Assembly (NCBI RefSeq): GCF_026210795.1
Contig: NC_089429.1
Location: forward strand, 5,580,001-5,644,000
Direction of reading: 5' to 3'
DNA length: 64,000 nt
DNA from: Rhizophagus irregularis
Lineage: Eukaryota > Glomeromycota > Glomeromycetes > Glomerales > Glomeraceae
Part shown: piece by piece, positions 1 to 11,026 of the stretch
How the letters are laid out: each line of letters starts with the position of its first letter
Numbering within the stretch: the first letter of the stretch is position 1
Notes under the pieces: model-generated
The model's database searches: none
What the model saw: the letters and a program-made list of their open reading frames with translations, nothing else
What the model was told of the DNA's origin: nothing
Made by a program: the position numbers and the translations under genes

Positions 1-891
1 CGGTTAAATTATCTATTGAAAATTATATTAAATACAATAGTTTTATTGTTAGTATTATGTGTCTTCAAGAAAGACCGATATCATCTCATTTTGTTAAACT
101 ATTTTTACAGTGTTAATTGCTATTTTAGCTCAAATACATTAAAGTTAGACATGCAATAATTAAAAGAGTAATTAAAATGAAAAAGGTGTTTAATTATTAG
201 AATTTTTAACACTATAGTAACTATAGTAATGGTAAGTGTATACTACATTGCTTATTTTTATCTCAATTGCTAATCCCCGATTTTGTGCTGTAGATTCGAA
301 ATCACTTAATCTCGGTGAAGTTCTCTTACGGGGAATATTAAATTATATAGTCTGTGCGGGTGGGAAAATTTGTAGATATGGGTGGGATAATTTATTTCGG
401 AAATCTGGTGTTTATAGATGTGAAAGTCTCGTAATTAGCGATATAGATAGAAACAAATTAACTGTAGAAATTATATGTAGAGCAAAGAAATAACTTGATG
501 CTGGGACTCGCATTAAATGGCCAAGGATCCGCGTACTCCCTCCCTCTTTGATAGCATCATACATTTCTAGCATATTTCACTTCGAAAAATTAACTGATAG
601 ACGTGTGCTTTATTTCGTAAAATAATTTGTGTAACGTAATACTTGAGTAAAGTGTGCACATGTGTGGATTTATTAATCTATCGGTATTTGCGTTCTTACC
701 CAAAAAATCAAAAGAACGAACGAATGACAACAATGGCGACCAGCTATCCATATGGTTTTGATGGTAAGTACTTCTGAAGCGAAAAGACGCGACTCCCTAT
801 ATATACTCACTAGTGTAACTTTAGTCCTTAAGTCGTACTTCCAACGGGTATCATAAAACAACCACGTACCAATTTATCGGAATTTGTTAGC
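1..891. other. Intergenic, no supported gene
   Basis: No convincing gene is visible. A short open frame at 236-493 has no recognisable motif, no splice context and no paralogue in the window, so it is not called. The sequence is AT-rich with ordinary single-copy character. Confidence 0.4.
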
Positions 892-3420
892 TTGAACATT
901 GATTTCATAGCTAGATCAAGTCCAAAAACAAATGAGAATCTGAATGGCACGTGGAATAAGCGTTTTGTCACGGCTGCGGAAATATTGAAAATTAAGGCAA
1001 GTATTCTATCTTAAACCCTCTTTTTCGTTTTTTAGGGAACTCGCGTTAAGTTTCGCCCTGATTGCGAGTAGAGGTGTCGTCTCTCTCCCTAGTGATAATG
1101 TCGAAGCTTCAGTTAAGTTTCGCCCTGACTGCGAGTATTGGTGTCGTCCTCATTCCACATTATTGCGAATCTTGCAAGCCGACTCGATAAGCTATTCATT
1201 AGAAAGCATAGAGTAATTATTTTTTTATTTGAAATGTTAGGTAGTTGTAGATGAGCCCGATTGGTCTCGTATCTTCGAAGAAAGATTTAAAGTAAGCTAC
1301 AGAATTCTTTGTGCTTTTACTTTGATCAATTCTATTGATATTTAAATATACCATGCATCAACACATGACAGATGCAGATTTCAAATAGTCGTCGCGAAAA
1401 AACATATACGATGTATTCAAACGAGAATGAACATGTCGGGGAGCAACTGTTAGAAGACCAGAGAAAACGAACCAGAGACGAACCTATAATTTCGGATACG
1501 AAAAAAGCAAGTATAGTTTACACACGTTATGTGAACTCTTTACAGATATGACTCATATCATTTTTTTGTAATACGATACAGGCCAAACCGTTTAACGTTT
1601 CCTTTGATGAATATGTTGACTCCTATGAAAATGATAGAATTGAAATTTTCGATTATCCTGAAATTCTCGACGTGGAACCTTTGTCAGGCTGGGAATTCGA
1701 TACACCGATGCCAAGCTGGTTAAAAAAAGCGATGGATCGACACAAAACATTAATAACCACGTAGACAGATCCTTCAGAAAGATTCGAACTAGCAAAACAG
1801 TAAGTGCTTAATGAATACTTTTCCTTTTATTTGTGCAGGTCCTAATCAATTTCGTTATTTAGATCAATCTGGTGGTGAATCATAGACGCATCAGATCCGA
1901 AAATTGAACAGGATTTCATATCCGAAGAAGAATTTTCAGAACTTAATGCCATACCATGCCATACTTTCAAATGTTCTTAGTATTGGTGATCGGACAGTGT
2001 TAGAGCCTGTCGCTGAAAGATGTTTGCAATCTCTTGCCAAGGTACTGTGGTTTTGACATTGAAGCATCTTGATCTTATATGATAATCTTAATTAGCATAA
2101 TTTCGTTTCTAGCTGAATAATGAACAGATCCGTATGATAGGTGAAATGGTTAAGTATGAAGGAATACATGGGGCAGTTTGTAAACTTCGGAAAATAATCC
2201 AAAATATCGAAGAATTGAACTTAGAAGTACCTGATTTGTTTGATGACGAACTCACAAATAATAAAACACTGTCATTCGTTCTTGAATAGAATGACTATCT
2301 TGATAAAGAGGTGGGATACATCTTAGAATTGGTTCGTTACACGTAAGTTTATTTGTTAAATTTCAGCTTGGATACATACAGCTTCTAATACTTCACTTCT
2401 TTACAATCAGGTGTGAAATGTTAGGCAAAGGAATTCCGCAACGAAAAAACTCCGAAAATGACATAGATATGTTCATCAAAAGACACATTTTCGCTTGTTT
2501 CGACGATATTTTAGATACACATTTGTATGTTTTATTATATCCCCAAGTACTTTTCATTATTGATAATACTGATTATTTTTCATATAAGTGGAGAGATGGT
2601 TTTTAGGTCATCTCGAGATCGACGAAGTGAAGCAACAGATGCCCCGATAAAGTTGAAGGGTTTCACCCAGACTTGTTGTTTACGGTATAATTTTTATGAA
2701 GTTTTCATATTTTTTGTTTTATTACTAACAGATTCCTACATATAGAGACCTGATCTTGGAAAAGATATATCATATGGCCGATTCTCTCTATGTGAGCGTG
2801 CAGGCTCTAAAGTAAATAACGATACCAAGAATTTTTCGGTCATTCTTAAGGTTTTAAAAACACTCAGAGACATGCACAGAAGCTTAGTCAAAGCAATTGC
2901 TATCGAAAGTGGAGGAGCACTTTCAAAACAAGTTTTAAATGCTTGTATTAATTATGCCTGGTTTCGCATCATCGTGGTTCTACCTTCGTGCTGTCCTTAT
3001 ATATATGTAGGAGGCGGATTCTACGCATCATTTGAATTGGAAAAGTTTGATATCCCTACTTCGTATGATGAAATTTGGAAGCCAACCAAAATTGCACGCA
3101 TTATGTTGCAAAGTAATCCCATCCAAATTCAGACTTAAAATTTACACTCACTTTCTTTATCTTATGACATGCAGAAATTGTTGTGTTCCACAGTTTCTCA
3201 ATTCAAGCGCATTATAGAAAGAGACGAGAAAGAAAAATTCCTTCCCAGAAAAGTAACAATCATTAAGGCAAAAGAGTCCCGTACACCTAATAAACCAAAA
3301 AAAAAGCGAAAAAACCAAAGTCTGAAGTATGATGTCTTGATGATTATTACATATGATGACTTGTTGAAAAGCGTTTATGGAATAATTTCTACTGTAGTTT
3401 ATAAGTATTATTGTACATAG
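892..3420 (+). pseudogene. Decayed multi-exon gene of an uncharacterised glomeromycete-type family
   Basis: A string of coding-like exons on the plus strand is separated by short GT-AG introns. Examples are about 892-995, 1240-1290, 1375-1509, 1582-1799, a block near 2113-2340, 2410-2527, 2587-2690, 2746-3111 and 3174-3420. The last junction (donor after 3111, acceptor ending 3173) joins in frame. The 3' part contains the stretches RDRRSEATDAP and GKDISYGRFSLCERA and ends in a Lys/Pro-rich tail (KPKKKRK). From memory, similar proteins are multi-copy and uncharacterised in Rhizophagus; this was not searched. In-frame stops interrupt the 1582-1799 exon (near 1762) and the block ending near 2287, and the junction into 2746 is out of phase. 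I therefore read it as a recently decayed host gene. A poorly modelled live gene is possible. Confidence 0.5.
1035..1143 (+). repeat. Two-copy direct repeat in a presumed intron
   Basis: A stretch of about 34 bp beginning TTAAGTTTCGCCCTGA and ending GGTGTCGT occurs twice, near 1045 and 1113, with only a few differences. It lies inside the first intron of the decayed gene. It looks like a local duplication, and no function is visible. Confidence 0.6.
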
Positions 3421-3850
3421 CTTATAATAATCTAATTTAATAAAAGTATTTGTTTTGCTCACATCGGAATATATAAAGTTTATGGTTGAATAATAAGAAT
3501 AGAAGCAAAAGACACATGCGATCCAATCGATCAATAAAGTTTATTGACTCAGCATCATCTTTCAAAATCACAGAAAGAGAGAAGTAAAATACTATCTGTT
3601 GTATTTGTGATAAACATTTTATTCGCCCTTGTAATAGTAAGAGTGAAAGGTGTACCAAACCGCTTATTGCAAAAGAGTTGTCAAAATGTAGAAAGACTAA
3701 GAAGACTTTAGGAGAATTGTGCAAGATTGCAATGAAAAACACCTGATTTTTTTAATTAGAATGTGACACATATACATTGACGTCACGTTGTATTTAACCA
3801 CGAATATACGACGTGAAATTAATATTGTGAGACATGGTGATATTAAGACC

Positions 3851-4157
3851 GATCACTGACAAAGAGATTTTTTGATCGTATACTCGATGCCATTGCTGGA
3901 GGAACCGATACTGTAAGTAATCATATATTAGTGTGAATTATACATTCATATTTAAAAATTAATTTTAAATTCTATTACAGATAGCGAATTCGATTAGTAG
4001 TTCAGTTCATTATCCCGATATAAAACAACGATTACGAAAAGAATTAGATGAAATTTTTTACAAAACCATAATAAATAAGGATCTTGACAGACTACAATAT
4101 TGCGACGCAGTTGTCAAAAAAGTATACTGTCATACTCCTGTAGATTCTACAAATTAG
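3851..4157 (+). pseudogene. Cytochrome P450 fragment (I-helix to K-helix region)
   Basis: Two exons are visible. The first ends at 3912 and encodes FDRILDAIAGGTDT, which fits the P450 I-helix oxygen-binding signature (A/G)GxDT. A GT-AG intron (3913-3980) follows. The second exon encodes a stretch with P450 spacing: a Tyr-Pro, a LRKELDEIF-like helix, then LQYCDAVVKKVY, where a normal P450 has the K-helix ExxR. The start of the first exon is out of frame with an upstream PITDKEIF stretch. The K-helix motif is damaged, a TAG ends the frame at 4155-4157, and no heme-binding Cys loop follows. It is a remnant of a host monooxygenase gene. The family call rests on the I-helix motif and the order of the following segments. 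Confidence 0.65.
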
Positions 4158-5165
4158 CGAAGATAGAATTAAAATGTTAAAATCATCTTAAAAAATATGA
4201 TACTGAAATGGTAATATAAATGCACCATCACAGTTTGTAGTGAATTAATCAGTAAGGTTAAATCAAAGAATTATAAAACCATGATTTTTAATATACGTAC
4301 ATATAGAAAAAAAAGAAATAAAATTCACCTTATATTTTTTGTTATGCTAAAAATTTTGGCAAAAAATTCAACGTTTGAAAGTTGAATTGACTTTAAATGA
4401 CGTTAGAGTTTATTGATAAATTATTTATTTGGTATGACATGAAAAAAACCTATAGCTTATACCCGCGTAATAACATGTAAGTCGTGTATGAATGACATCA
4501 AGTACGTAATTTCTTATAAAAACATTTGTAATTCTACATAACCCTTCTATTTTATTTTCTCTTATTTATAGTACTTTGTATTTTCTCATTTTTTTTACAC
4601 CTATTTTTAAGCAAATTATAGTAATAATACAAATAGGAACTTAGAAAATTTATCTTGACAAAGAATATAAAGATAAATTTTAGATCAATTATTTTTGGAA
4701 TAATAGCGAATAAAAAAATTTTAAAATAATTATAGTGCTAAATACCAATTCTTTTTCAAACTACCAAATATGGTCAATGCTTTCTTATATGATAGAAATT
4801 AAATATATAATATTGTATAGAGCTATCCTTTCGATCTACTGAGCTTTCCTCTTGATGTAATAAAGTAGATATTAGGAGTTCAGTGGTTAAGAAAATCCTT
4901 TAATTGAGAAAATTTATGATTAAGTTGAAGTCTCCTTTTATTTATGCTTTACCAGAACTAGTTGTAAGCTTTTTTATTAGTTCATAAGATATTTCTATTA
5001 ATTTCTCATCACATAATAGATTGTAAGATATATTATTTAGACTACACAATTATCTTAAATGATTTATTTAAGAATTTTATTGGACATGCTATACTTATCA
5101 GATTTTGCAATAGGGAATTTAATCTACGATATATTGTGCTGAAGTTTAATAAAAGAGGATATGTT
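4158..5165. other. Intergenic, AT-rich
   Basis: About 1 kb of AT-rich sequence. I see no open frame with coding character, no RNA gene and no paired repeat in it. Confidence 0.4.
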
Positions 5166-5990
5166 GTGCATCATGTGTCGATTTGCGTCAGTGTAGATTG
5201 ATACCTGATGCGCGTCACCTGAATCGTCTTCCATAGTAAACATTTTCTTTATTAATGAAATTACTTTTTATTCTATAAGTAAGTTTGTTTATCACAATTT
5301 ATATCACGTTTCTTAATAGTCGTATTTTATGAAAAGGATGAAAAGGGTAAAATTCAAAGGATAAGTAAGAAGTCTATCAATAGTTAAAAAATTGTATACA
5401 AGACGTTAGCCTTCGTGATATAAACCAGTTATTTCACGTATCACTCGTATCAGCCTAAGGATGGTAAATGGTCTTTTTTTAGACTTATCCAGTCCTGACA
5501 GTTTTTAAAAGTTTTTTGAAAAGTAATAAAGCTACACACCCAAATTTTTATTATGTTACAGAATTAGTTAAAGACCAAAATGTGGCAAAATTTGGGTTTA
5601 ATTCAATCAGCCAATTTAGAATTAAATAGGGTTTCATAGGTTTTTATGACAAAAGTCCTAAGACTGCAGTCTTTAAGCTAATTTGATCTCTGCTGGTCTT
5701 AAAAAAATTAAGATAAAGGCCAAATTTTGCCACTTTTTGGTTTTTAGCCAATTCTGCTATATTACAAAAAATTGAGTGTGTAGTCTTGTTACTTTTCTGT
5801 AAAATTTTCAAAGACTGAAAAAGACCAAAAGACCATTTTCCATCTTTATTAATCAGCCTCGATAACTATTACAGATTTAACGTTTAATTAGAACTTAATT
5901 TTATGTGACAAGTGACGCGCGTCAGTTATCAATCACATCTGACGCTACATCAGCTGCCACCTGACGCAAATCGATACTTGAGGCGCAACG
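5166..5990. repeat. Nested fold-back (inverted-repeat) element
   Basis: Two inverted pairs are nested. The inner pair runs from about 5459 to 5628 and back from 5844 to 5680. Both arms begin GATGG(T/A)AAATGGTC and share TGGCAAAATTTGG. The loop is about 50 bp. Outside it, TCGATTTGCGTCAG near 5177 is mirrored by CTGACGCAAATCGA near 5962, and GCGCGTCAC near 5210 by GTGACGCGC near 5909. Arms are imperfect, which suggests age. This is the architecture of a fold-back MITE, possibly one inserted into another. Confidence 0.65.
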
Positions 5991-6262
5991 TTTATATATA
6001 TTTGTTCAATTGAAATTGATAGAATTGAAAGAATAATTAAATTATTTATAATCTTACAAACATTTGTGTTTCTAATTAATTAAATTATCAAATGTTTTCC
6101 AACCCATCAATTATTACCTGCTCGATTTCTAAGAACTCAACGTAATAAGTCGACTTTATTTGTAATTTTCAATGTTACAACAATATCGTTAGTTGTTTTA
6201 CTTATGAAATTCAAAATTTACGTTTAAGATAATATCACTATATACTTGCTTGGTATTTAAAA

Positions 6263-7944
6263 TCATTTTTTATAGCTTGTTGATCCTTTTTCCGAGTAAG
6301 CGTTATCATTAAAATCATCATCATGATTATCTTCTTCATTTAAAATCTCTACGCCTTCAAGATCATTATATTGTTCTTGTAGTTTTAGATATCTATTACG
6401 TGTGGTTCTTAATTTTTCTAAATAATAAGCATCAAGATAATACTCTTTTAATAAATGCTCTAATACAGCTACTCTATCTTCTATTTTAGCACCTTGTGGC
6501 ATTTCACGTGGATCTTCCGCTAAAGGAATTCCTGCGTGAGAAACATATCTACTTGCTAAGTGTTTTTTAAAACTCCGACGAATCGGCCAACAGCATAACA
6601 ATGAAGTTTGGCAAATCCCCCTTAAAAATAAATGAGCGTTAATAAAAATATTTTATCATCATCATTAATAATTTAATCCAAAATGTACGTGCATATTACC
6701 ATGGAGAAAGTTTTGGTGCGCCAAATAATAAAATAAATATTCCACTTACAGCGCTATAGAAACCACCAAGATTTGAAATAAGTTTACCAACTAGAAAAAA
6801 AAATTGTATTAAAATTAATTAAAATAATATTTTAAATCAATTAATCAGCTTACCAGTAATTTGATATCTCTCCTCTTCATCTCTTATGTAAGAAGATTTG
6901 TATCTTAATTCCAGCACTGTAAAAGAAGTATTTTGCATTGAAGCAAGCGTCTCTTCATTAATTTCAATATGTGTTGCTTCCTCATTCGCCTTGAAACCAA
7001 ATATCCCGTAAAAAGGTGAAGAATAGTACATTTGTCTTTTGATAGCAAATTCATAAATAACATATTGTCCTCGAACAATAAAATGTTGGTTAGGAATAAA
7101 TGACAGATTTCCTTCATCCTCAAAAGGCTTACCGAATAAACTTGGTAATGTTGTAGTGGTATTAATTGAATTAAAATTAATTTCAAAATAATCATAATTT
7201 GATGAATTATCCAAAGTAATAATAAAAAGCAATCCTCCATGCAAATATCTTGAGCTGACGGTTATACCTCCGACAGATATTTGAGAATTAAATATCCTAC
7301 AACGGTTATCTTTATCAAAAAACTTGTCATTTTCAGGATTGTTGTGTAAATCATATGTCATGTTAGGGTTATATGGATGGAGTGAATCTGTAAAATTAAT
7401 TAAAAAAAGTTAATAATCAAATCATATTATAAAATACTCAGAAAAAAGAAACTAAATTTCTTACTTTCATTTAAACCATTATCAAAAAATAATGTTGAAT
7501 TTAATTCATCACGATATAGATAATGTAATGATATTTCTAATGAATCATTATCATCGTAACTATCTATTTTATGAAGTTAATGTACGTGTTTTCTTTGAAA
7601 TTCTTAAGAATATTACACACATTGTTAAATTCTTACTTGAAGTATTTGGGCAAATTCTGAATCCTATTAAAAAAATGGTCAATTAGAATTATATATATAT
7701 TTTTTTATATTTAAAAGTAGTAGATACCTGGATATGTAAATCCTATAAGATTATAGTCTTTATCATAACTATTAACTCCTTCACTAAAGTACACGTCCGG
7801 TTTATAAATATTGGAAACGAATTCTACAACTGAAATCCACGTATAGAAACAAAGTCCAAATGTAAGAGCAATAACGCTCAACAATCGCAGTATGTTGAAA
7901 ATTTTGGGCTCTGTACTTCGAAAACTTAGAAAAGATCGAAACAT
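6263..7944 (-). CDS. Two-transmembrane protein with large ectodomain and cytosolic coiled-coil tail
   Basis: I model six exons on the minus strand: 7944-7728, 7637-7663, 7465-7563, 6854-7387, 6700-6790 and 6263-6620. Every junction is GT-AG and in phase, giving about 441 residues. The 73-bp intron 7564-7636 is needed to keep the frame open. The start ATG at 7944 is followed by a TM helix (about residues 17-42, ending FGLCFYTWISVVEF). Next comes a roughly 250-residue segment with GFRICPN just after TM1 and several NxS/T sites, then a second TM segment (about 297-317, NLGGFYSAVSGIFILLFG). A tail of about 120 residues follows, with RRSF basic residues and a likely coiled coil near LEHLLKEYYLDAYYLEKL. 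It resembles an expanded uncharacterised Rhizophagus family. The layout recalls ENaC/ASIC channels, which is only an inference. The gene looks intact. Confidence 0.8.
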
Positions 7945-8009
7945 TTTTTAAAGGGAAATAATAGTTAATTAATAACTGCTGAAAGCAAAGCGAGAAAACT
8001 ACATAATAG

Positions 8010-8025
8010 CAAACTCTTTATATCA
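8010..8025 (-). promoter_or_regulatory. Possible TATA element of the two-TM gene
   Basis: Read on the minus strand, GATATAAAGAG lies roughly 70 bp upstream of the start codon at 7944. It is the best TATA-like match in the upstream region. Support is by position and sequence only. Confidence 0.35.
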
Positions 8026-8045
8026 TTTAATTGTCTGAGAAGCTT

Positions 8046-8068
8046 TAACCGGTTAATTAACCAGTTAA
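8046..8068. promoter_or_regulatory. Palindromic GGTTAATTAACC motif
   Basis: TAACCGGTTAATTAACC lies about 100 bp upstream of the two-TM gene start. The same palindrome recurs upstream of the three BED-Sel1 genes. It could be a protein-binding site or a remnant of a short repeat. Confidence 0.4.
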
Positions 8069-8191
8069 AAATTCGGGCTATTGTATTTTTTTAATTTCAA
8101 TCCAAGAACTTGCATTGACATGTTGGCGAGTAGTAACTGTTATTAATTTAACCGAGTGTAGTCTGTGTTTGTAGTTAGCCGCAAACCGTAG

Positions 8192-8909
8192 CCGCATTCC
8201 TGATTTGGATCCGGTTTAATCGCGGAAATTTCACCGATCAGACGCAATCTAAAAGCCAACTACGTTTAATCATGTGACTTCAAATAAACAATGAAAATTA
8301 TTTGGCGAGTTGCTTATTTTAGCTAGGTTAACTGATTTGCTAGGTCCTATAATCAATTTACTTTGTTCCTTATCGGACGGGTTAGGGTTCAAATTGGTTC
8401 TTCTCAAACACAAGTGAGGGCCCGATTTTGATCTTTGATCATTTTTGGGTGGTAAAATGGTAATTTCCTTCTATAGCGCTTCATTCTTTTCTTTTGAATT
8501 GTAACAGCCTCGATAGGCAATTTCCTGCTTGACATAAAATAAATAAATAAATAAATAAAATAAATTTTAGCTAGGTTAACGTAACGTATTAAAATTTATA
8601 AATTACGATCCGAACACAGATAACGGCGTCATGGCTAAGTCCGGATTAATCCGTCAGATAATCCGTTATCGTTGAGCCACTTGATTTTAAATTGCCGGCC
8701 GATGTTCCGCCAACACTATGATTAACTTCAGGTACCCGGATATCGTTCAATTTAATTCAATTTGGATATACGGATAGTATTATAGTATAATTTAATCCAA
8801 TAAGGATGTCGGCTAAATTTGTGTTTTCAATATGACGGATTACCTACGGCTATCCGGATCGCATCTCTAGAATTAGCCTCAAACCGTATCTCACAGAACA
8901 GGAATGCGG
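8192..8909. mobile_element. TIR element (MITE-like), interrupted by a SINE-like insertion
   Basis: CCGCATTCCTG at 8192-8202 is exactly inverted at 8899-8909. CCGGTTT near 8211 matches AAACCG at 8881 in inverted orientation, so the imperfect terminal repeats are about 25-30 bp. No coding frame lies between. Without the nested insertion at 8333-8580 the element would be about 470 bp. No clear target-site duplication was identified, so the superfamily is not assigned. Confidence 0.5.
8333..8563 (+). mobile_element. SINE-like retroposon with 17-bp target-site duplication
   Basis: ATTTTAGCTAGGTTAAC occurs exactly at 8316-8332 and again at 8564-8580, bracketing 231 bp. The 3' end of the insert is an AAATA-repeat tail (about 8534-8563). 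A sequence resembling an RNA polymerase III box B (GGTTCAAATTG, about 8389) sits about 50 bp downstream of a possible box A (TTTGCTAGGTCC). A perfect long duplication plus an A-rich tail is the signature of target-primed reverse transcription. The short length and lack of coding frame suggest a SINE, but the 3' end of a truncated LINE is the alternative. Confidence 0.75.
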
Positions 8910-9517
8910 TACGCCACCACTTTTTTACCAAATATTCAAATAAATTAAAAAAAAAAAGATTTATTAGCAGTTAATAATTGAGTATTGTCAAAATTTTCTG
9001 TAAAAATATAGAAATTGAATTTCTGTGTATAAATATATAAATTTTATTTGCTATTTATTAAGTTTGGAATGAATTTGGCGGTTCATAATGCAGCGATTTT
9101 TTTAACGCATATTATGTGCATTAATAAATCACATGAGGATTAAATTCTGAACAATAAATTTCTTGCTTCCACGTGAGTTAGTTATAAACCGAGAATTCGA
9201 CATACTGTATTTCATGTTATTTGCCATGTTTCTCTATATAAAAAATAAATAAATAGCATATTCATGGAATTTACACCTTGAAAAAAAAATAATTTTCCCT
9301 AGATTCACGGATGCTCGGATAAGATTTTTTTAGAGGGTTGCGGACTTTGAAAAGCCACAGCTAATGAATCTTGGAAGGGAGGAAACTGCTAGGAAAAATT
9401 TTTTTTGAGGTAAACTATATTTGGAAAAGAAAATTAATCTGTATTAACTGGTTAATAATTTTTTTTCATTTTCTATTAAATGCGTTCAGCAATCAGCAGT
9501 AATGCCTTTTTCTTTCA

Positions 9518-11026
9518 TTGCTTTATAATATCATAAATATGATGCAAAAAATTTCTCGCTGTTTTAATATATTTAAGCAGTATTTAAGCATAAGTTTAAA
9601 AGAGAGTTTATTATGTTTTATTATTATCGTAAATTCTCTAGTTATCCTGATAGGAAACATTCACGTTTCGCTCATATTACATGATGAAGATATAGAGAAT
9701 AATATGTTTTTTTTGTTGATATTTTCTTTATTAACAGTTTTGATGATTATATCAGGAATTGTTACAGTAATTAAAATATGTTCTTTTTATTAAATTTGTT
9801 TATTCATTAATCGTATTTTTCCTTATAGGCAACATTAAGAACTGTCAACCATATGATAATATATTTAATCATGAATATATCATGCATTATAATGTTCTTT
9901 TTACTGGGTTTTTATGAAAAGATTTATCTTGATGAGGAGTCTCCTGACCATTTGTTTTATGTGTATTATGTATCTCGTGTATATACGTATTTAAGTATGG
10001 CATTTTGTATTTGTTTTTTCATTATACTTATGAGAACTACGCTTAGAGCAAGGTGAATAAAATATTATTCGTGAATTGATTGCATCATAAAATTGTAAAA
10101 TCTAATCTCTTCATATTTTAGGTTTAAAACAAGCTGTAGTAGTGAAATTAATACGAACGATCGCGAAATTCGAAGTTTGACTTTTTTTTTTTTACATTTA
10201 CTAAAATTTTTCATACGCTTTTTTAATTGGTTTATTCATTTTTTTTTAGGAATTTACAAATGGTATTACTTGCAAAAAACTTTGTGTCATGCACAAATTA
10301 TAGTTGCTTTATTTTTACATTTTAGTTATTTGTATGCACTTATGCCAGAGGATATAGAACTGCTTTCTTTCCTCAAAATTATACCTTGGCCAAACGCCAG
10401 TTTATGCATAATTGCATTTACAATGATTAAAGGGGTAATTGATTTGAATTCTTTTCCTTGATAAAAATTTGTCATATTAATTTCTTATTTATAGGTTCGT
10501 ATGGAATCAAATCGCACTATGTTTGTTTTCTACGTTACTAACTTAATACTTTATGGATTTTATATTTATTTATTAAAAAATGAATTATTTCGAGGTAAAT
10601 ATGTATTTTTGTCGTGTTATATTTTAACATATTTCATTTGTCATTTTTGTAAGTGTATAATCATGAATAAATTATTCTCAATCATTATAATCAATTTTAT
10701 TTAAATTGATAGAAAGGAAATTTGAAACGGTTAATTATTCAATAAAACCATTTTTGATAATTCCATCTTGTATAACGTTAGTTACGATAATAAATTCAAT
10801 AATTTGTCAGAGAAATTTTGGAAAAGGATTAAAAATTTATTGTAAGTAAAAAAAAAAGTCTTTTATTTTATTTTATTATATTTTATTAAATATTTATTAT
10901 TGTATATATTATTTAGTAAATTATGAACCGAAAATTATTGAGGAATTAATTATTTATAATGATGATATTAATCAATGTTATAAGGATGATGATGTTGAAA
11001 CTGCTTCTACTGATTCTATTATTTAA
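9518..11026 (+). CDS. Polytopic membrane protein, uncharacterised
   Basis: Six exons: 9518-9766, 9829-10052, 10122-10434, 10495-10594, 10713-10841 and 10917-11026. All introns are GT-AG and in phase, giving about 374 residues ending in TAA. Hydrophobic segments recur through the protein: two in exon 1, two in exon 2, two or three in exon 3, one in exon 4 and one in exon 5, so roughly seven to eight membrane spans. The C-terminus is acidic and likely cytosolic (YKDDDVETASTD). No family motif is recognised; a seven-span receptor-like topology is possible. In exon 3 a very T-rich stretch (about 10175-10248) starts GT, ends AG and is a multiple of three, so it may be an extra intron. Both readings stay open. 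The first ATG is chosen because the next, at 9542, would leave a similar hydrophobic N-terminus. Confidence 0.75.

Noticed and set aside
236-493. 85-residue open frame near the left edge
   Set aside because: No motif, no splice partner and composition like the intergenic DNA.
3157-3742. Minus-strand open frames opposite the decayed gene
   Set aside because: Antisense shadows of the last exon and its 3' region.
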